Shown: piece after piece, positions 31,198-40,067 of the stretch
How positions within the stretch are numbered: position 1 is the first letter of the stretch
Layout: the number at the start of each line of letters is the position of its first letter
From: JAGQRJ01 sp041402045
GTDB lineage: Bacteria; Planctomycetota; J058
Direction of reading: 5' to 3'
Length of the DNA: 64,000 nt
NCBI GenBank assembly: GCA_041402045.1
Contig: JAWKSZ010000001.1
Location: 186,001-250,000 of the forward strand
The notes under the pieces: generated by a model
Databases searched by the model: none
What the model saw: the letters and a program-made list of their open reading frames with translations, nothing else
Told to the model about the DNA's origin: nothing
Program-made: the position numbers and the translations under genes

Positions 31198-32493
31198 CTA
31201 CGCGAGCTCGCGGTGCGTGAACGCGCGCTTGCCCGGGCCGTAGTCGCCGGCGGCCTGGCCCTGGCCGCGGAGCAGCCAGCGCGTGGTCAGGAGCCCCTCG
31301 ACCCCGACGGGGCCCCGGGCGTGGATCCGCCCGGTGGAGATCCCGACCTCGGCGCCCAGCCCGTAGCGGAAGCCGTCGGCGAAGCGGGTGCTGGCGTTGT
31401 GGAACACCGACGCCGAGTCGACCTCGCGCAGGAAGCGCGCGGCGGCCTCGGGGTCCGCGGTCACGATCGAGTCGGTGTGCCCGCTGCCGTAGCGGTGCAC
31501 GTGCTCGATCGCGGCGGTCAGGTCGTCGACGACCTTGACGGCGAGCACCGTGTCGCCGTACTCCGCGCCCCAGTCGGCGTCGGTGGCCGGTTGGGCGCCC
31601 GGGAGCGCCTCCCGCGCGCGGGGGTCGGCGCGCAGCGTGACCCCGGCCGCGGTCAGGGCCGCGCCCACCGCGGGCAGGTGCGGGAGGAAGCCCGCGTGCA
31701 CGAGCAGGGCCTCGGTGGCGTTGCAGGCGGCGGGGTAGTCGCACTTGCCGTCGACGGCGAGCCGCGCGGCCATGGCCGGGTCCGCGGCCGCGTCGAGCAC
31801 GAGGTGGCACACCCCCTCGGCGTGCCCGAGGACGGGGATCCGGGTCGAGGTCTGGATCCGGCGCACGAGCTCTCCCGAGCCGCGGGGGATCACGAGGTCC
31901 ACGAGGTGGTCCAGCTCGAGGAGCTGGGCCACGGCCTCGCGGCCCTCGATCCCCTGCACCGCCTCGGGGTCCAGGCCCTCCCCCGCGAGCGCGTCGCGCA
32001 GGCAGCCCACCAGCGCGCGGTTGCTGCGCATGGCCTCGGAGCCGCCCTTGAGCAGGACCGCGTCCCCCGCGCGCAGGGCCAAGGCGCCGATCTGGATCAC
32101 GGCGTCGGGGCGGCTCTCGAAGATGATCAGGAGCACGCCCAGCGGGCTCTTGACCTGGGTCAGCTCCAGGCCCTCGTCCAGCTCGCGCTTGGCCAGGGTC
32201 GCGCCGATCGGGTCCGGGAGCTCGGCGAGCTGGGCCACGCCCTCGCGCAAGGTCGCGAGCTTGGCCGGGGTCAGGGCCAGGCGCTTGACCAGGGGCTCGG
32301 CGACGCCGTCCTGCTCAGCGGCGGCGAGGTCCGCGGCGTTCTCCGCGAGCAGCGCGGCCTCGCGCTCGGCCAGCAGCGCGGCCAGCCGGTTCAGGACCCG
32401 GGTCCGGACCTCGCCCGCGGCGCTGCCCAGCGCGCGCTGCGCGCGGCGGGCGGCGCTGGCGGGGGCCTGCATGGGGTTCGTCGCTGCGCTCAT
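31198..32493 (-). CDS. proA: Gamma-glutamyl phosphate reductase
   Basis: 431 residues. Second enzyme of proline biosynthesis: reduces gamma-glutamyl phosphate with NADPH to glutamate-5-semialdehyde in the cytoplasm. Diagnostic stretches are SPLGVLLIIFESRPD, KGGSEAMRSN, the catalytic-Cys region KCDYPAACNATE, and the C-terminal FGLG-type signature NASTRFADGFRYGLGAEVG. The ATG at 32493 lies 2 bp after the proB stop, so the two are translationally coupled. Confidence 0.97.
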   Translation of the reverse strand: MSAATNPMQAPASAARRAQRALGSAAGEVRTRVLNRLAALLAEREAALLAENAADLAAAEQDGVAEPLVKRLALTPAKLATLREGVAQLAELPDPIGATLAKRELDEGLELTQVKSPLGVLLIIFESRPDAVIQIGALALRAGDAVLLKGGSEAMRSNRALVGCLRDALAGEGLDPEAVQGIEGREAVAQLLELDHLVDLVIPRGSGELVRRIQTSTRIPVLGHAEGVCHLVLDAAADPAMAARLAVDGKCDYPAACNATEALLVHAGFLPHLPAVGAALTAAGVTLRADPRAREALPGAQPATDADWGAEYGDTVLAVKVVDDLTAAIEHVHRYGSGHTDSIVTADPEAAARFLREVDSASVFHNASTRFADGFRYGLGAEVGISTGRIHARGPVGVEGLLTTRWLLRGQGQAAGDYGPGKRAFTHRELA

Positions 32494-32495
32494 GA

Positions 32496-33665
32496 TCACT
32501 CCAACTCGGGCTGCAACACGAGGTGCCGCCGGTGCACCAGCGCGTCGTGGTTGCGCACGCCGGCGGGCGAGGTCCCCGCGCACCAGGCGCGGGCCGCGTC
32601 GGCGTCGCAGCACATGAGCCCGCGGCCCAGGAGCTCGCGCTGGGGCCCGCGCAGCTCGACCACGTCGCCGCTGTCGAACCCGCCCTCGACGGAGACCACC
32701 CCCGCCGCGAGCAGGCTCGCCCCGCGCTCGGTGACGGCGCGCACCGCCCCGGCGTCGAGGTGCAGGACCCCGCGGGGCGCGGTGGCGTAGGCGATCCAGC
32801 GCCGGCGCGACTGCAGCCCGTCCTCGCGGGCCGGGAACCAGGTCCCGATCGCCTCGCCGGTCGCCGCGCGGCCCACCACGCCGAAGTCGCGCCCGCAGGC
32901 GATCACCGCGTGGCAGCCCGAGCGGGCGGCGATCTGGGCGGCCGCGACCTTGCTGCGCATGCCGCCGCGCCCGCTGCCCGAGGTCGAGGACCCCGCGCCG
33001 TCGAGGTTCACCAGGGAGTCGACCCGGGTCAGGAGCTTGGCCTCGGGGTTCCCCCGCGGGTCCTGGTCGTAGACGCCGTCGACGTCGGTGAGCAGGATCA
33101 GCAGGTCCGCGGCGAGCTCGGTGGCGACCAGCGCCGAGAGCTTGTCGTTGTCGCCGAACACGGGGCGCGCCTCGTCGAGGAAGGTCAGCTCGTCGGTAGA
33201 GACGGCGTCGTTCTCGTTGACCACGGGGATCACGCCCCGCCGCAGCAGGCGGTTCAGGGTCGCGCGCAGATTCAGGCAGCGGTCGCGGTCGTCGAAGTCA
33301 CTCTGGGAGAGCAGGACCTGCCCCGCGACCAGGCCCAGGCGGCCGAAGCCGTCCTGGTAGAGCGCCATCAGCCGGGTCTGCCCGACCGCGGCGCAGGCCT
33401 GACGATCGACGACCTCGCTCGGGGTCGTGCCGAAGCCCAGGGCTTCGCGGCCGAGGCCCACGGCGCCGGAGCTGACCACGATCACGTCCTTGCCCGCGCG
33501 GCGCAGGGCGACCGCGTCCTCGATCAGGCCGAACAGGCGCGAGAGCGCGAGGCTCCCGTCGTCGTGAGTCAGGACCCGGGTCCCGAGCTTGATCACGATC
33601 CGTCGGGCCTCCAGCAAGGGGGCGCGGATGGTGGAAGGCGGAATGCTGTCGGCGGTTTGATTCAC
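32496..33665 (-). CDS. proB: Glutamate 5-kinase with PUA domain
   Basis: 389 residues. First enzyme of proline biosynthesis, phosphorylating glutamate. The amino-acid kinase domain shows VIKLGTRVLT, VSSGAVGLG, VNENDAVS, FGDNDKLSALVA and GRGGMRSKVAAA; a PUA domain occupies the last 100 residues (HLDAGAVRAVTERGASLLAAG). The GTG start lacks a ribosome site but follows TAAACT by 7 nt, suggesting a leaderless mRNA. It forms a proBA operon. Confidence 0.97.
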   Translation of the reverse strand: MNQTADSIPPSTIRAPLLEARRIVIKLGTRVLTHDDGSLALSRLFGLIEDAVALRRAGKDVIVVSSGAVGLGREALGFGTTPSEVVDRQACAAVGQTRLMALYQDGFGRLGLVAGQVLLSQSDFDDRDRCLNLRATLNRLLRRGVIPVVNENDAVSTDELTFLDEARPVFGDNDKLSALVATELAADLLILLTDVDGVYDQDPRGNPEAKLLTRVDSLVNLDGAGSSTSGSGRGGMRSKVAAAQIAARSGCHAVIACGRDFGVVGRAATGEAIGTWFPAREDGLQSRRRWIAYATAPRGVLHLDAGAVRAVTERGASLLAAGVVSVEGGFDSGDVVELRGPQRELLGRGLMCCDADAARAWCAGTSPAGVRNHDALVHRRHLVLQPELE

Positions 33666-33672
33666 GGGGGCG

Positions 33673-33678
33673 AGTTTA
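33673..33678 (-). promoter_or_regulatory. TANNNT -10 box (TAAACT), 7 nt before proB
   Basis: On the minus strand TAAACT is followed by CGCCCCC and the proB GTG. No Shine-Dalgarno is present. Confidence 0.5.
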
Positions 33679-33767
33679 CCGGCCCTCGTTCCAACTGGAA
33701 AACGTCCTTGCCGTAAACCCTGCGAATCGCGAAGCCTCGCCGTGGCCGACGAGCGCTTGCCTCCTAG

Positions 33768-33869
33768 AAACCAGAGTCACGATCCTGAGCGGGCGAGCGA
33801 GCGCCAGATCGCTGACGACGTGGGAGCCACTCTCGCCCGCTCAGGATCGTGAACTCTGGACTCTGGTTT
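33768..33869. repeat. Long two-part inverted repeat (hairpin element)
   Basis: Arms AAACCAGAG (33768-33776 and 33861-33869) and CACGATCCTGAGCGGGCGAG (33778-33797 and 33832-33851) pair perfectly on either side of a 34-nt loop, with a short asymmetric bulge between the two stem parts. It lies between the small secreted-protein gene, whose stop codon is in the outer arm, and proBA. It may serve as a terminator or a REP/MITE-like element. Confidence 0.8.
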
Positions 33870-34011
33870 AGATCGTGGGAGCGAGCACGGTGTCGATGCT
33901 CGCCACCGAGGCGGGAGTGTCGACGCGCTCGACGCGGGCGTCGGCGGTCCCGACGAAGACCAGGGCGGAGCAGGCGACAGCGGCCATAAGTCCAGAAATC
34001 AAAAGGTTCAT
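33868..34011 (-). CDS. Small secreted peptide, 47 residues
   Basis: ATG at 34011 with a purine-rich ribosome site (GAGAGGGGAA) encodes MNLLISGLMAAVACSALVFV followed by GTADARVERVDTP and an Asp/Val/Ala tail. The first 27 residues are a good signal peptide; the mature part would be about 20 residues. The stop lies within the outer arm of the large hairpin. No homologue recognised. The signal peptide and ribosome site make it believable despite its length. Confidence 0.5.
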   Translation of the reverse strand: MNLLISGLMAAVACSALVFVGTADARVERVDTPASVASIDTVLAPTI

Positions 34012-34187
34012 GGGTTCCCCTCTCACTCCTCTGCCCCTCCTTTTGCAAGGGTCATGCCCCGCGTAAGCCCGCGCGATCTCCAGCCTGCGTCGGGCTCGGC
34101 GTCCGCGGAGTGTCGGCGTCCGGACAGCGCCCCCTGCGAACAGCGAGTGCGCCCCACGGTGCCGAGACCGGTTCGTCCCGCGAACCG

Positions 34188-34616
34188 CTACAGGCGGGTG
34201 AGCCAGAGCAGCGCCAGCGCGCCGCGGGCGGTCCACAGCGCGGTGCGCAGCCAGTTCGTGCGCACGAGCCGGAGGTGCGCGCCTGGGTCCCAGCCTCGGC
34301 TCAGGCGCTCGTGGGCGGGGACCGAGCAGAGCCCCGTCGTGGCCCACAGCGCGGCCACGAGCGCGAGCCCGGCCCAGGCCTCGTGCGGCGGACACCAAGG
34401 CGCGCCCCACCCCACCAAGGCCAGCGCCCCGCCCGCCTCGACCAGCATGGGCGGTCCCACCACGTAGCCCATGCGGCCGACGTAGGCTCGGTGGTAAGGC
34501 ACCGCGTGCTCGGGCCCGACGCGGTCGAAGAGCGGGTAGTGCGCGACCTGCACCAGCCAGATCACCCCGACCATGAACCACGTCGCCGCGAGCTGGCTCG
34601 CGAGCAGCGCGTCCAC
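34188..34616 (-). CDS. Small integral membrane protein, four helices
   Basis: 142 residues with four predicted membrane segments and the motif VGVIWLVQVAHYPLF, which recurs in a widespread family of uncharacterised bacterial membrane proteins. GTG start; its first codon lies only a few bases past the stop of the upstream outer-membrane-like gene, so the two are probably translationally coupled. Function unknown. Confidence 0.72.
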   Translation of the reverse strand: MDALLASQLAATWFMVGVIWLVQVAHYPLFDRVGPEHAVPYHRAYVGRMGYVVGPPMLVEAGGALALVGWGAPWCPPHEAWAGLALVAALWATTGLCSVPAHERLSRGWDPGAHLRLVRTNWLRTALWTARGALALLWLTRL

Positions 34617-34620
34617 CCGC

Positions 34621-35769
34621 TCAGAACTCCAGGCGCAGCGAGAGCGCGCCGAAGGGAGCCGGGTCGGTGCGGTCGTCGGTCAGCGAGTGCCCGCGGCGGT
34701 CGTCGATCTGCACGCGCTGCCAGAGGAACACCCCGACCTCCAGCCCCGCGCTGACCCCTTCGACGGGGGTCCAGCGCAGCTCCAGCCGCGCGGGGATCCG
34801 GCGCCCGCGGGCGACCCCCTCGGGGGCGAAGCCCTCGTCGTCGAGGCGCAGGTCCTGGGCGATCCCGCCCAGGAACCCGATCCCCAGGGTCGCTACCAGG
34901 CTCTCGTGGGCGCGGAAGCTGAGCTGCAGCCCGTCGGGCGCCCCGAGCTTCAGGCGCCAGCGCTCGGAGAGCTCGAGGTCCAGGCGGATCAGGGGCAGGG
35001 GCAGGACCTGCACCTGCTCCTCGATCCGGCTGCGGACCAGGACCCCCAGCCCCAGGGAGAAGCTGCGCGAGAACGCGTAGGACACCGCCGCGAACCCGCC
35101 GACGGTCAGCGCGTCCTCGGCCTTGGCCCCGTCCTCCGCCGCGACCTGGCCCGAGAGCGAGCCGATCACGAACACGGGCCCGAGGCGCAGTTGGGCGCCG
35201 AGGCTGACCCGCGCGCCGTGGACCTGGCCGAAGGGGTCGCCCTCCTGGGGGTCGAGCTCGAAGGCGCGGTGGAAGTCCAGGACCCGCTCGCTGCCCTCGA
35301 CGCCGAAGGTCAGGGTCACGGTGTGGGTCAGCGGGACCTCGAGCCCGAGCTCGACCGAGCTGGCCCACTCGCCGACCCGGCCTCCGCGGAGGAGGGGCAG
35401 GGACGGCATGAGGCTCGTGCGGGCTTCGAGCTTGACCCGCACCGGGTCGGGGGGCCCGCGCAGCAAGTCGTCGAGGTCGAGCGCCGCGAGCTGGGCGGGG
35501 GTCAGGCTCGCGGCGAGCCGCTCGCGCAGGGCGTCCCGCAGCCCGTCGAGCTCGGCCCCGAGCTCAGCGAAGTCGAGCTCGCCGGAGCGCAGGCGCGCCA
35601 CCAGGCGCTGACGCTCGGCCCGGGCCCAGGCCACGTCAGCGGCAAAGCGCTGGCGCTCCTCCTCCTCGAGCGCGAGCTCGGTCGCCACCTCCCGCACGTC
35701 GGGCGGGATCACCTCCTGCGCGACCGCCACCAGGCAGCTCACCAGCGCCAACCCCACCGCCACCCGCAC
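34621..35769 (-). CDS. Exported beta-barrel-like protein (DUF6268-like)
   Basis: 382 residues. A signal peptide (MRVAVGLALVSCLVAVAQEV) is followed by a helical, coiled-coil-like region (about 25-100). The remainder alternates polar and hydrophobic residues in beta-strand fashion and ends in Phe (LSLRLEF), the usual terminus of outer-membrane barrels. It is probably an outer-membrane or periplasmic beta protein. Ribosome site GGGAGGTG before the GTG. Assignment to a DUF6268-like family is tentative. Confidence 0.6.
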   Translation of the reverse strand: MRVAVGLALVSCLVAVAQEVIPPDVREVATELALEEEERQRFAADVAWARAERQRLVARLRSGELDFAELGAELDGLRDALRERLAASLTPAQLAALDLDDLLRGPPDPVRVKLEARTSLMPSLPLLRGGRVGEWASSVELGLEVPLTHTVTLTFGVEGSERVLDFHRAFELDPQEGDPFGQVHGARVSLGAQLRLGPVFVIGSLSGQVAAEDGAKAEDALTVGGFAAVSYAFSRSFSLGLGVLVRSRIEEQVQVLPLPLIRLDLELSERWRLKLGAPDGLQLSFRAHESLVATLGIGFLGGIAQDLRLDDEGFAPEGVARGRRIPARLELRWTPVEGVSAGLEVGVFLWQRVQIDDRRGHSLTDDRTDPAPFGALSLRLEF

Positions 35770-35904
35770 GGCCCACCTCCCGACGTCGAACCTGCCATGT
35801 CCGGCAGGAGAGAAAAGCGTGAGGTCCCGAACGGAGCGGCGCCCTGCCCCGGAGGGGAGCGGAGCGCCGCGCGGAAGGAAGGTGTGGGTGGGTGGGCGGG
35901 GGCT

Positions 35905-37872
35905 CTAGCGCTCGGGCGGGCGGACGGGAGCGCTCGCGGCGTGCAGCGTGGTCTGCAGGCGCTCCAGGCGCCGCACGCCCCCGCGCAGGTCCTGGCGCAG
36001 TTGGTTCATGTCCTCGCGCAGGTCGTCCTGGGCTTGCTGCCGCGCGCGGTTGCCGTTGGCGCGATCCAGGCGGCCGTCGGCGCGGCGCAGGAGGTCCCGC
36101 CAGTCGCGCAGCAGGCGCGCCTGGTCGTCCTGGAGCTCGGCCAGGCCGTTCTGCGCGATCCAGTCGCCGAGCTGGCGGCTGCGGCGCTCGAGGTCGTCGA
36201 TCCGCTGGTCGACCTCCTGGACCAGGCGCCCCTCGCCGTCGTCGATCAGCGCCTGGCGCTGAACGCCGAGCTCGGTGACCCGCGCCTGGGCCGCGGTCAT
36301 GAGCGCCTGGGGGTCGCGCATGAGCAGGTCGCCGAGGGCGGCGAAGCCGATCCGCACGTCGAGCAGCGCGGCGCGGGAGTCCTGCTCGACCCGCCGCTCC
36401 ACGCCGACGGCGACCTGCGGCAGGCCCAGGGGCACGTTCAGCGGCGTGGGGTTGGGCAGCGCCGCCAGGAGCAGCGCCGGCCTGGGGCTGGACCAGAACG
36501 CCTCGAAGGTCTTGCGCGAGTCGGGCATGGTCCGCGCCTCGAGCTCCTTGTGGATCTGAGGGGCGTAGGCCTTGAACAGGTCCGCGCTCGCGAAGTCGAG
36601 GGGCGCCTCCATGTTCGAGTGGCAGGTGCGGCACGAGGGCGCGTAGACGTCGAGGTAGAGCTCGGCGTCGGTCTGCCAGGTCGCGGGGACGAAGGCGTCG
36701 TCCTGGGTCTGGCGCGGGAAGGTCGGCCCGCCGTACCAGCCCTCGATCAGCTCCTTGACCCGCGGGGTGACCACCGGGCTCGCGTGCACGGCGAGGTTCA
36801 TGTCCTTGAGCGCGGGCTCCTGGTCGGCGCGGCGGAAGCCGTCGCGGTCGAGGTACTCGAAGGTCTGGGCGTCGAAGGGCAGCAGCCGCGCGCCCACGTC
36901 GCCGCCGTTGCCGTAGACCCCGTTGGCCACCGGCTGAGCGGCGCCGCCGTGGCAGCCAATGCACAGGTCGGGCACGAACTTGACCCCGTGCCCGTCGAGG
37001 TCCGCGCCGGTGACCCGCCGGCCCTGGTCGTCGTAGACGAAGAACTTGGTGAAGGGCTTGCCGCCGTTGGCGCCGGGGGTGATCTCCATGGTCACGGTCG
37101 CGATCGGCTCGTCCCCGCTGATCGTGTCGTCGAGGTTGGCGTGGTTGGTGGTGATCCAGGCCTGGGTCTGGGCGTTGATCTTGGCCGACATGTCGCGGCC
37201 GAAGCCCAGGTCGCCCCCGTTGAAGTAGGTGGCCTCGATGTCCGCGCCCTGGTCGAAGCCGTTGGTGCGCATGAACTCGGTCAAGGTCTCACGGCTGCCG
37301 TCGGGGTCGACGGTCTCGTAGTAGGCCTTGGCCTGCTCCTCGCCGGTGAGGGTCCGCGAGAGGAAGCCGACCTCGGGGAACGCCGGGACCTCTTCGATCG
37401 CGGTCCCGCGGAGGGTGACCTCGGCGCTGGCGTCGAGCTGCCCGTCCGTGACCTCGCAGCGGAACACGTAGTCGCCCTGTTCGGGGAGGCCGACCCGCAG
37501 CTCGAGGGCGCTGGCGTCGCTGATCCAGGCGGTGGCCGGCCCGCTGACCTGGGACCAGGTCACGGTCAGCGCGCCGGCGGGCAGCCCGTCGTCCTGGAGC
37601 TGCGCGCTGAGCACGTGGACGAGGTTCAGCGGACGACGCGAGTCCTGCGGGTCGAGGACCACGCTCGGCGCCTGGTTCTGTGGGGTGGCGGAGGTCGCGG
37701 TGGCGACGCTGCCCGAGTTCGCGCTGCGGATCGGGGCCGTGGTCTGGGCCGGGGCGTAGAAGCCTCCGCCTCCGCCGTTGCCGCAGCCGAGGACGGTGAC
37801 GCCGCACAGCGTCGCGCAGGAGAGCGACATGACGACCTGCCAGGGGGAGCGACCAACAAACTCAGCGTGCAT
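35905..37872 (-). CDS. Di-heme cytochrome c lipoprotein with Ig/PKD-like domain
   Basis: 655 residues. A lipoprotein signal ends at GVTVLGC, followed by a Gly-rich stretch. An Ig/PKD-like domain (about 68-155, VSGPATAWISDASALELRVG) is followed by a region with two c-type heme motifs, CIGCH and CRTCH (about 110 residues apart). The C-terminal 150 residues are a long Arg/Gln-rich coiled coil. It should be a periplasmic, membrane-tethered electron carrier or heme enzyme; two CxxCH hemes are directly visible. The ATG at 37872 has a ribosome site (AAGGACGAGG); an internal ATG at 37830 would also give a signal sequence. Confidence 0.8.
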   Translation of the reverse strand: MHAEFVGRSPWQVVMSLSCATLCGVTVLGCGNGGGGGFYAPAQTTAPIRSANSGSVATATSATPQNQAPSVVLDPQDSRRPLNLVHVLSAQLQDDGLPAGALTVTWSQVSGPATAWISDASALELRVGLPEQGDYVFRCEVTDGQLDASAEVTLRGTAIEEVPAFPEVGFLSRTLTGEEQAKAYYETVDPDGSRETLTEFMRTNGFDQGADIEATYFNGGDLGFGRDMSAKINAQTQAWITTNHANLDDTISGDEPIATVTMEITPGANGGKPFTKFFVYDDQGRRVTGADLDGHGVKFVPDLCIGCHGGAAQPVANGVYGNGGDVGARLLPFDAQTFEYLDRDGFRRADQEPALKDMNLAVHASPVVTPRVKELIEGWYGGPTFPRQTQDDAFVPATWQTDAELYLDVYAPSCRTCHSNMEAPLDFASADLFKAYAPQIHKELEARTMPDSRKTFEAFWSSPRPALLLAALPNPTPLNVPLGLPQVAVGVERRVEQDSRAALLDVRIGFAALGDLLMRDPQALMTAAQARVTELGVQRQALIDDGEGRLVQEVDQRIDDLERRSRQLGDWIAQNGLAELQDDQARLLRDWRDLLRRADGRLDRANGNRARQQAQDDLREDMNQLRQDLRGGVRRLERLQTTLHAASAPVRPPER

Positions 37873-37930
37873 GACCTCGTCCTTCCGTCACGGGGTGGTG
37901 CCGGGGAGGTCGCGCGCGCTAACGGAGAAT

Positions 37931-37946
37931 TTCCCGCGGCCGGGAA
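37931..37946. promoter_or_regulatory. Inverted repeat upstream of the cytochrome gene
   Basis: TTCCCG-CGGC-CGGGAA, a perfect 6-bp palindrome about 60 nt upstream of the cytochrome start; a possible operator. The rest of 37873-38048 shows no gene. Confidence 0.3.
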
Positions 37947-38048
37947 GAACGCCGCGCGGGGTCGCTGAAACCCCTCACGTCGCGGCGGGTTAGCCCCGTG
38001 TCACGGAACTGTCCAAGCCGCCAGGTGGACACACTGGGGCGGAGCGAG

Positions 38049-38885
38049 CTATCCGTCGCGGTAGTTCGCGGCCACCGCCGCCGTCGCCTGGGCGAGGGTC
38101 CAGCGCGGCGCGACGTCGCTCACGAGGCGCGTGTCCAAGGGCCGCTCGGGGAACAGCTCCCCCAGGCGGATCGCCTCGAGCCGCGCGGGGTCGAGCCCCA
38201 GCGCGACCCGCAGGCCCTCCGCCAGGTCGTATCGACTGGCGGACTCGCGCCCGCACACGTGCAGCACCCCCCGCGCGTCGAGCCGAGCGAGGACCTCGCG
38301 CAGCACGTCCTCGAGGTGGATCGGGACCATGAGCTGGTCCGTCGCCGCGCGCACGACCTCGCCCCGCGCCCAGGCCTGCGCGAAGCCGTCGAGGAGCGTG
38401 CCGTCGCCGCGGGTCGTGCCGTAGACCTTCCCCAGGCGCACGACCAGCGCCTCGGGGTAGTCGGCGGCGAGCCGCGCCTCGAGCTCGGCCTTCTGCCGCC
38501 CGTAGGCGGTGCTCGGCGCCCGCGGCGCGTCGGGGGCGTAGGGGCCCGCGTCCCCTGCGAACACGTAGTCGCTGGAGAACGCGACGGGGCGCACGCCCCG
38601 CTCCAGGAGCCCGGCGACGAGCGCCAGGGTCCCGGTCACGTTGACCGCGTGGCTGCCCTCGGGGTCGTCCTCGCAGGCGGCGATCCGGGTCACCCCCCCC
38701 AGGAGCAACGCGACGCGCGCGCCGCGCAGCTCGAGGGCGGCGAGGTCCGGCGCGGCGTAGTCCAAGCGCTGGACCCCGGGGCCCGCGCGGCGGTGGGTCC
38801 AGGGGGTCTCGGGGTCCAGGGCGCGCAGGTGCCGGGCGAAGGCCGCCCCCAGGGTGCCGCCGCCGAGGACCGCGACCCGCGGCAC
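38049..38885 (-). CDS. NAD(P)-dependent sugar reductase, RmlD-like SDR
   Basis: 278 residues. GTG at 38885 starts VPRVAVLGGGTLGAAFARHL, a Rossmann motif. The SDR catalytic residues lie in FSSDYVFAGD and AYGRQKAELE, as in dTDP-4-dehydrorhamnose reductases (RmlD/RfbD). The later part has RLGKVYGTTRGDGT and a LHVCGRESASRYDLAE motif, also RmlD-like. It lies 2 bp after the dehydrogenase gene, in the same operon. A role in deoxysugar or other surface-sugar synthesis is inferred; no other dTDP-rhamnose genes are present. Confidence 0.8.
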   Translation of the reverse strand: MPRVAVLGGGTLGAAFARHLRALDPETPWTHRRAGPGVQRLDYAAPDLAALELRGARVALLLGGVTRIAACEDDPEGSHAVNVTGTLALVAGLLERGVRPVAFSSDYVFAGDAGPYAPDAPRAPSTAYGRQKAELEARLAADYPEALVVRLGKVYGTTRGDGTLLDGFAQAWARGEVVRAATDQLMVPIHLEDVLREVLARLDARGVLHVCGRESASRYDLAEGLRVALGLDPARLEAIRLGELFPERPLDTRLVSDVAPRWTLAQATAAVAANYRDG

Positions 38886-38887
38886 GC

Positions 38888-39925
38888 TCAGGGTTCCATG
38901 TCGAGCACGCAGCGCACGACCTCGCCGCGGCGCATGGCGTCGAGGGCGTCGTTGACCTGCTCCAGGGGGAAGCGGTGGGTGAGCATGCCGTCGAGCTGCA
39001 GCCGGCCCGCCTCCTGCAGCCGGGCCAGGCGGGGAATGTCGCGGTCCGGGTCCGCGTCGCCGCCGTGGGACCCGGTGAGCTGCTTGCCGAAGTGGAGCGG
39101 CAGGGTGTCCAGGGGCAGCCGCGCGTCGTGGGGCGGCACGCCCACGAGCACCGTACGCCCGCGGTCGTTCGCCGTGACCGCCACCGCGAGCTCCATGACC
39201 GAGAGCACGCCGGTGTTCTCGATCACCACGTCCGCGCCCTTGGCGCCGACCGCCGCGAGGATCGCGTCCCGGGCCCCCTCGTCGCTGAGCACGGTGTGGG
39301 TCGCGCCCTGGGCCGCGGCGACCTTCAGCTTCTCGGGGTAGAGGTCGACCGCCACGATCGGGTACGCCCCCGCGAGGCGCGCCGCCTCGATCGCGCACAG
39401 CCCGACGCCCCCCGCGCCCAACACGACCACGGACTCGCCGGGCAGCGTGCGCGCGTCGCGCACGACCGCGCCGTAGCCCGTGGTCAAGGCGCAGCCGTAG
39501 AGCACGCCGCTGACCAGGTCCAGGTCCTTGCTGACCTTCGTCAGGCGGTTCTCCGAGACCACGCTCAGCTGCTGGAAGGTGGTGACCCAGCCCGCGTTGA
39601 CCGTCCGCCCCTCCCAGGTGTAGCTGGGGGTCGGGCCCTCGAGCCCGCTGGCCTTGCGCCAGTGCAGGACCACCGCGTCCCCAGCGGCGACCTTCTTCAC
39701 GCCGGGCCCCGTCTGGACCACCGTCGCCGTCGCCTCGTGCCCGAGCAGGTGCGGCAGCCAGCGATCGGGTCCCTTGACCCCGGCGATCTCGCCCACCTGC
39801 GAGCCGCAGATCCCCGAGTAGTGGATCCGCACCAGGACCTGCCCGTAGTTCAGGGCCTGGATCTCCACCTCCCCCAGCTCCAGGGGCTTGTTCTGCTCGA
39901 CCAGGATCGCGGCCAGGGTCTTCAA
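38888..39925 (-). CDS. Zinc-type medium-chain alcohol dehydrogenase
   Basis: 345 residues from the TTG at 39925, preferred because GGAAGGAG lies 9 nt upstream; a TTG at 39961 is in frame but has no such site. Catalytic zinc ligands are in GICGSQVGE and LLGHEATA; the NAD motif is VVLGAGGVGLCAIEAARLAG. The four-cysteine structural zinc lobe of classic ADHs is absent. It resembles dehydrogenases found in polysaccharide clusters. Operon with the RmlD-like reductase. A short decayed copy of its 5' end lies at 41714-41831. Confidence 0.85.
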   Translation of the reverse strand: MKTLAAILVEQNKPLELGEVEIQALNYGQVLVRIHYSGICGSQVGEIAGVKGPDRWLPHLLGHEATATVVQTGPGVKKVAAGDAVVLHWRKASGLEGPTPSYTWEGRTVNAGWVTTFQQLSVVSENRLTKVSKDLDLVSGVLYGCALTTGYGAVVRDARTLPGESVVVLGAGGVGLCAIEAARLAGAYPIVAVDLYPEKLKVAAAQGATHTVLSDEGARDAILAAVGAKGADVVIENTGVLSVMELAVAVTANDRGRTVLVGVPPHDARLPLDTLPLHFGKQLTGSHGGDADPDRDIPRLARLQEAGRLQLDGMLTHRFPLEQVNDALDAMRRGEVVRCVLDMEP

Positions 39926-40054
39926 GGCGGGAGCTCCTTCCCCCGGTAGGGGGCCGGCCAAGGTAGGTCAGGGAGCGCGGCTGAGCAAGGACGTGAGTCC
40001 TCCGCGGGGGGCCTCGTCCACAGCGCCACGGTGGCCGGCGCCCCAGCGACCTCG

Positions 40055-40060
40055 TAGGCT
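40055..40060 (+). promoter_or_regulatory. TANNNT -10 box (TAGGCT), 7 nt before start
   Basis: Precedes the receptor-kinase ATG at 40068, which has no ribosome site. Confidence 0.45.
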
Positions 40061-40067
40061 GAGCGTC

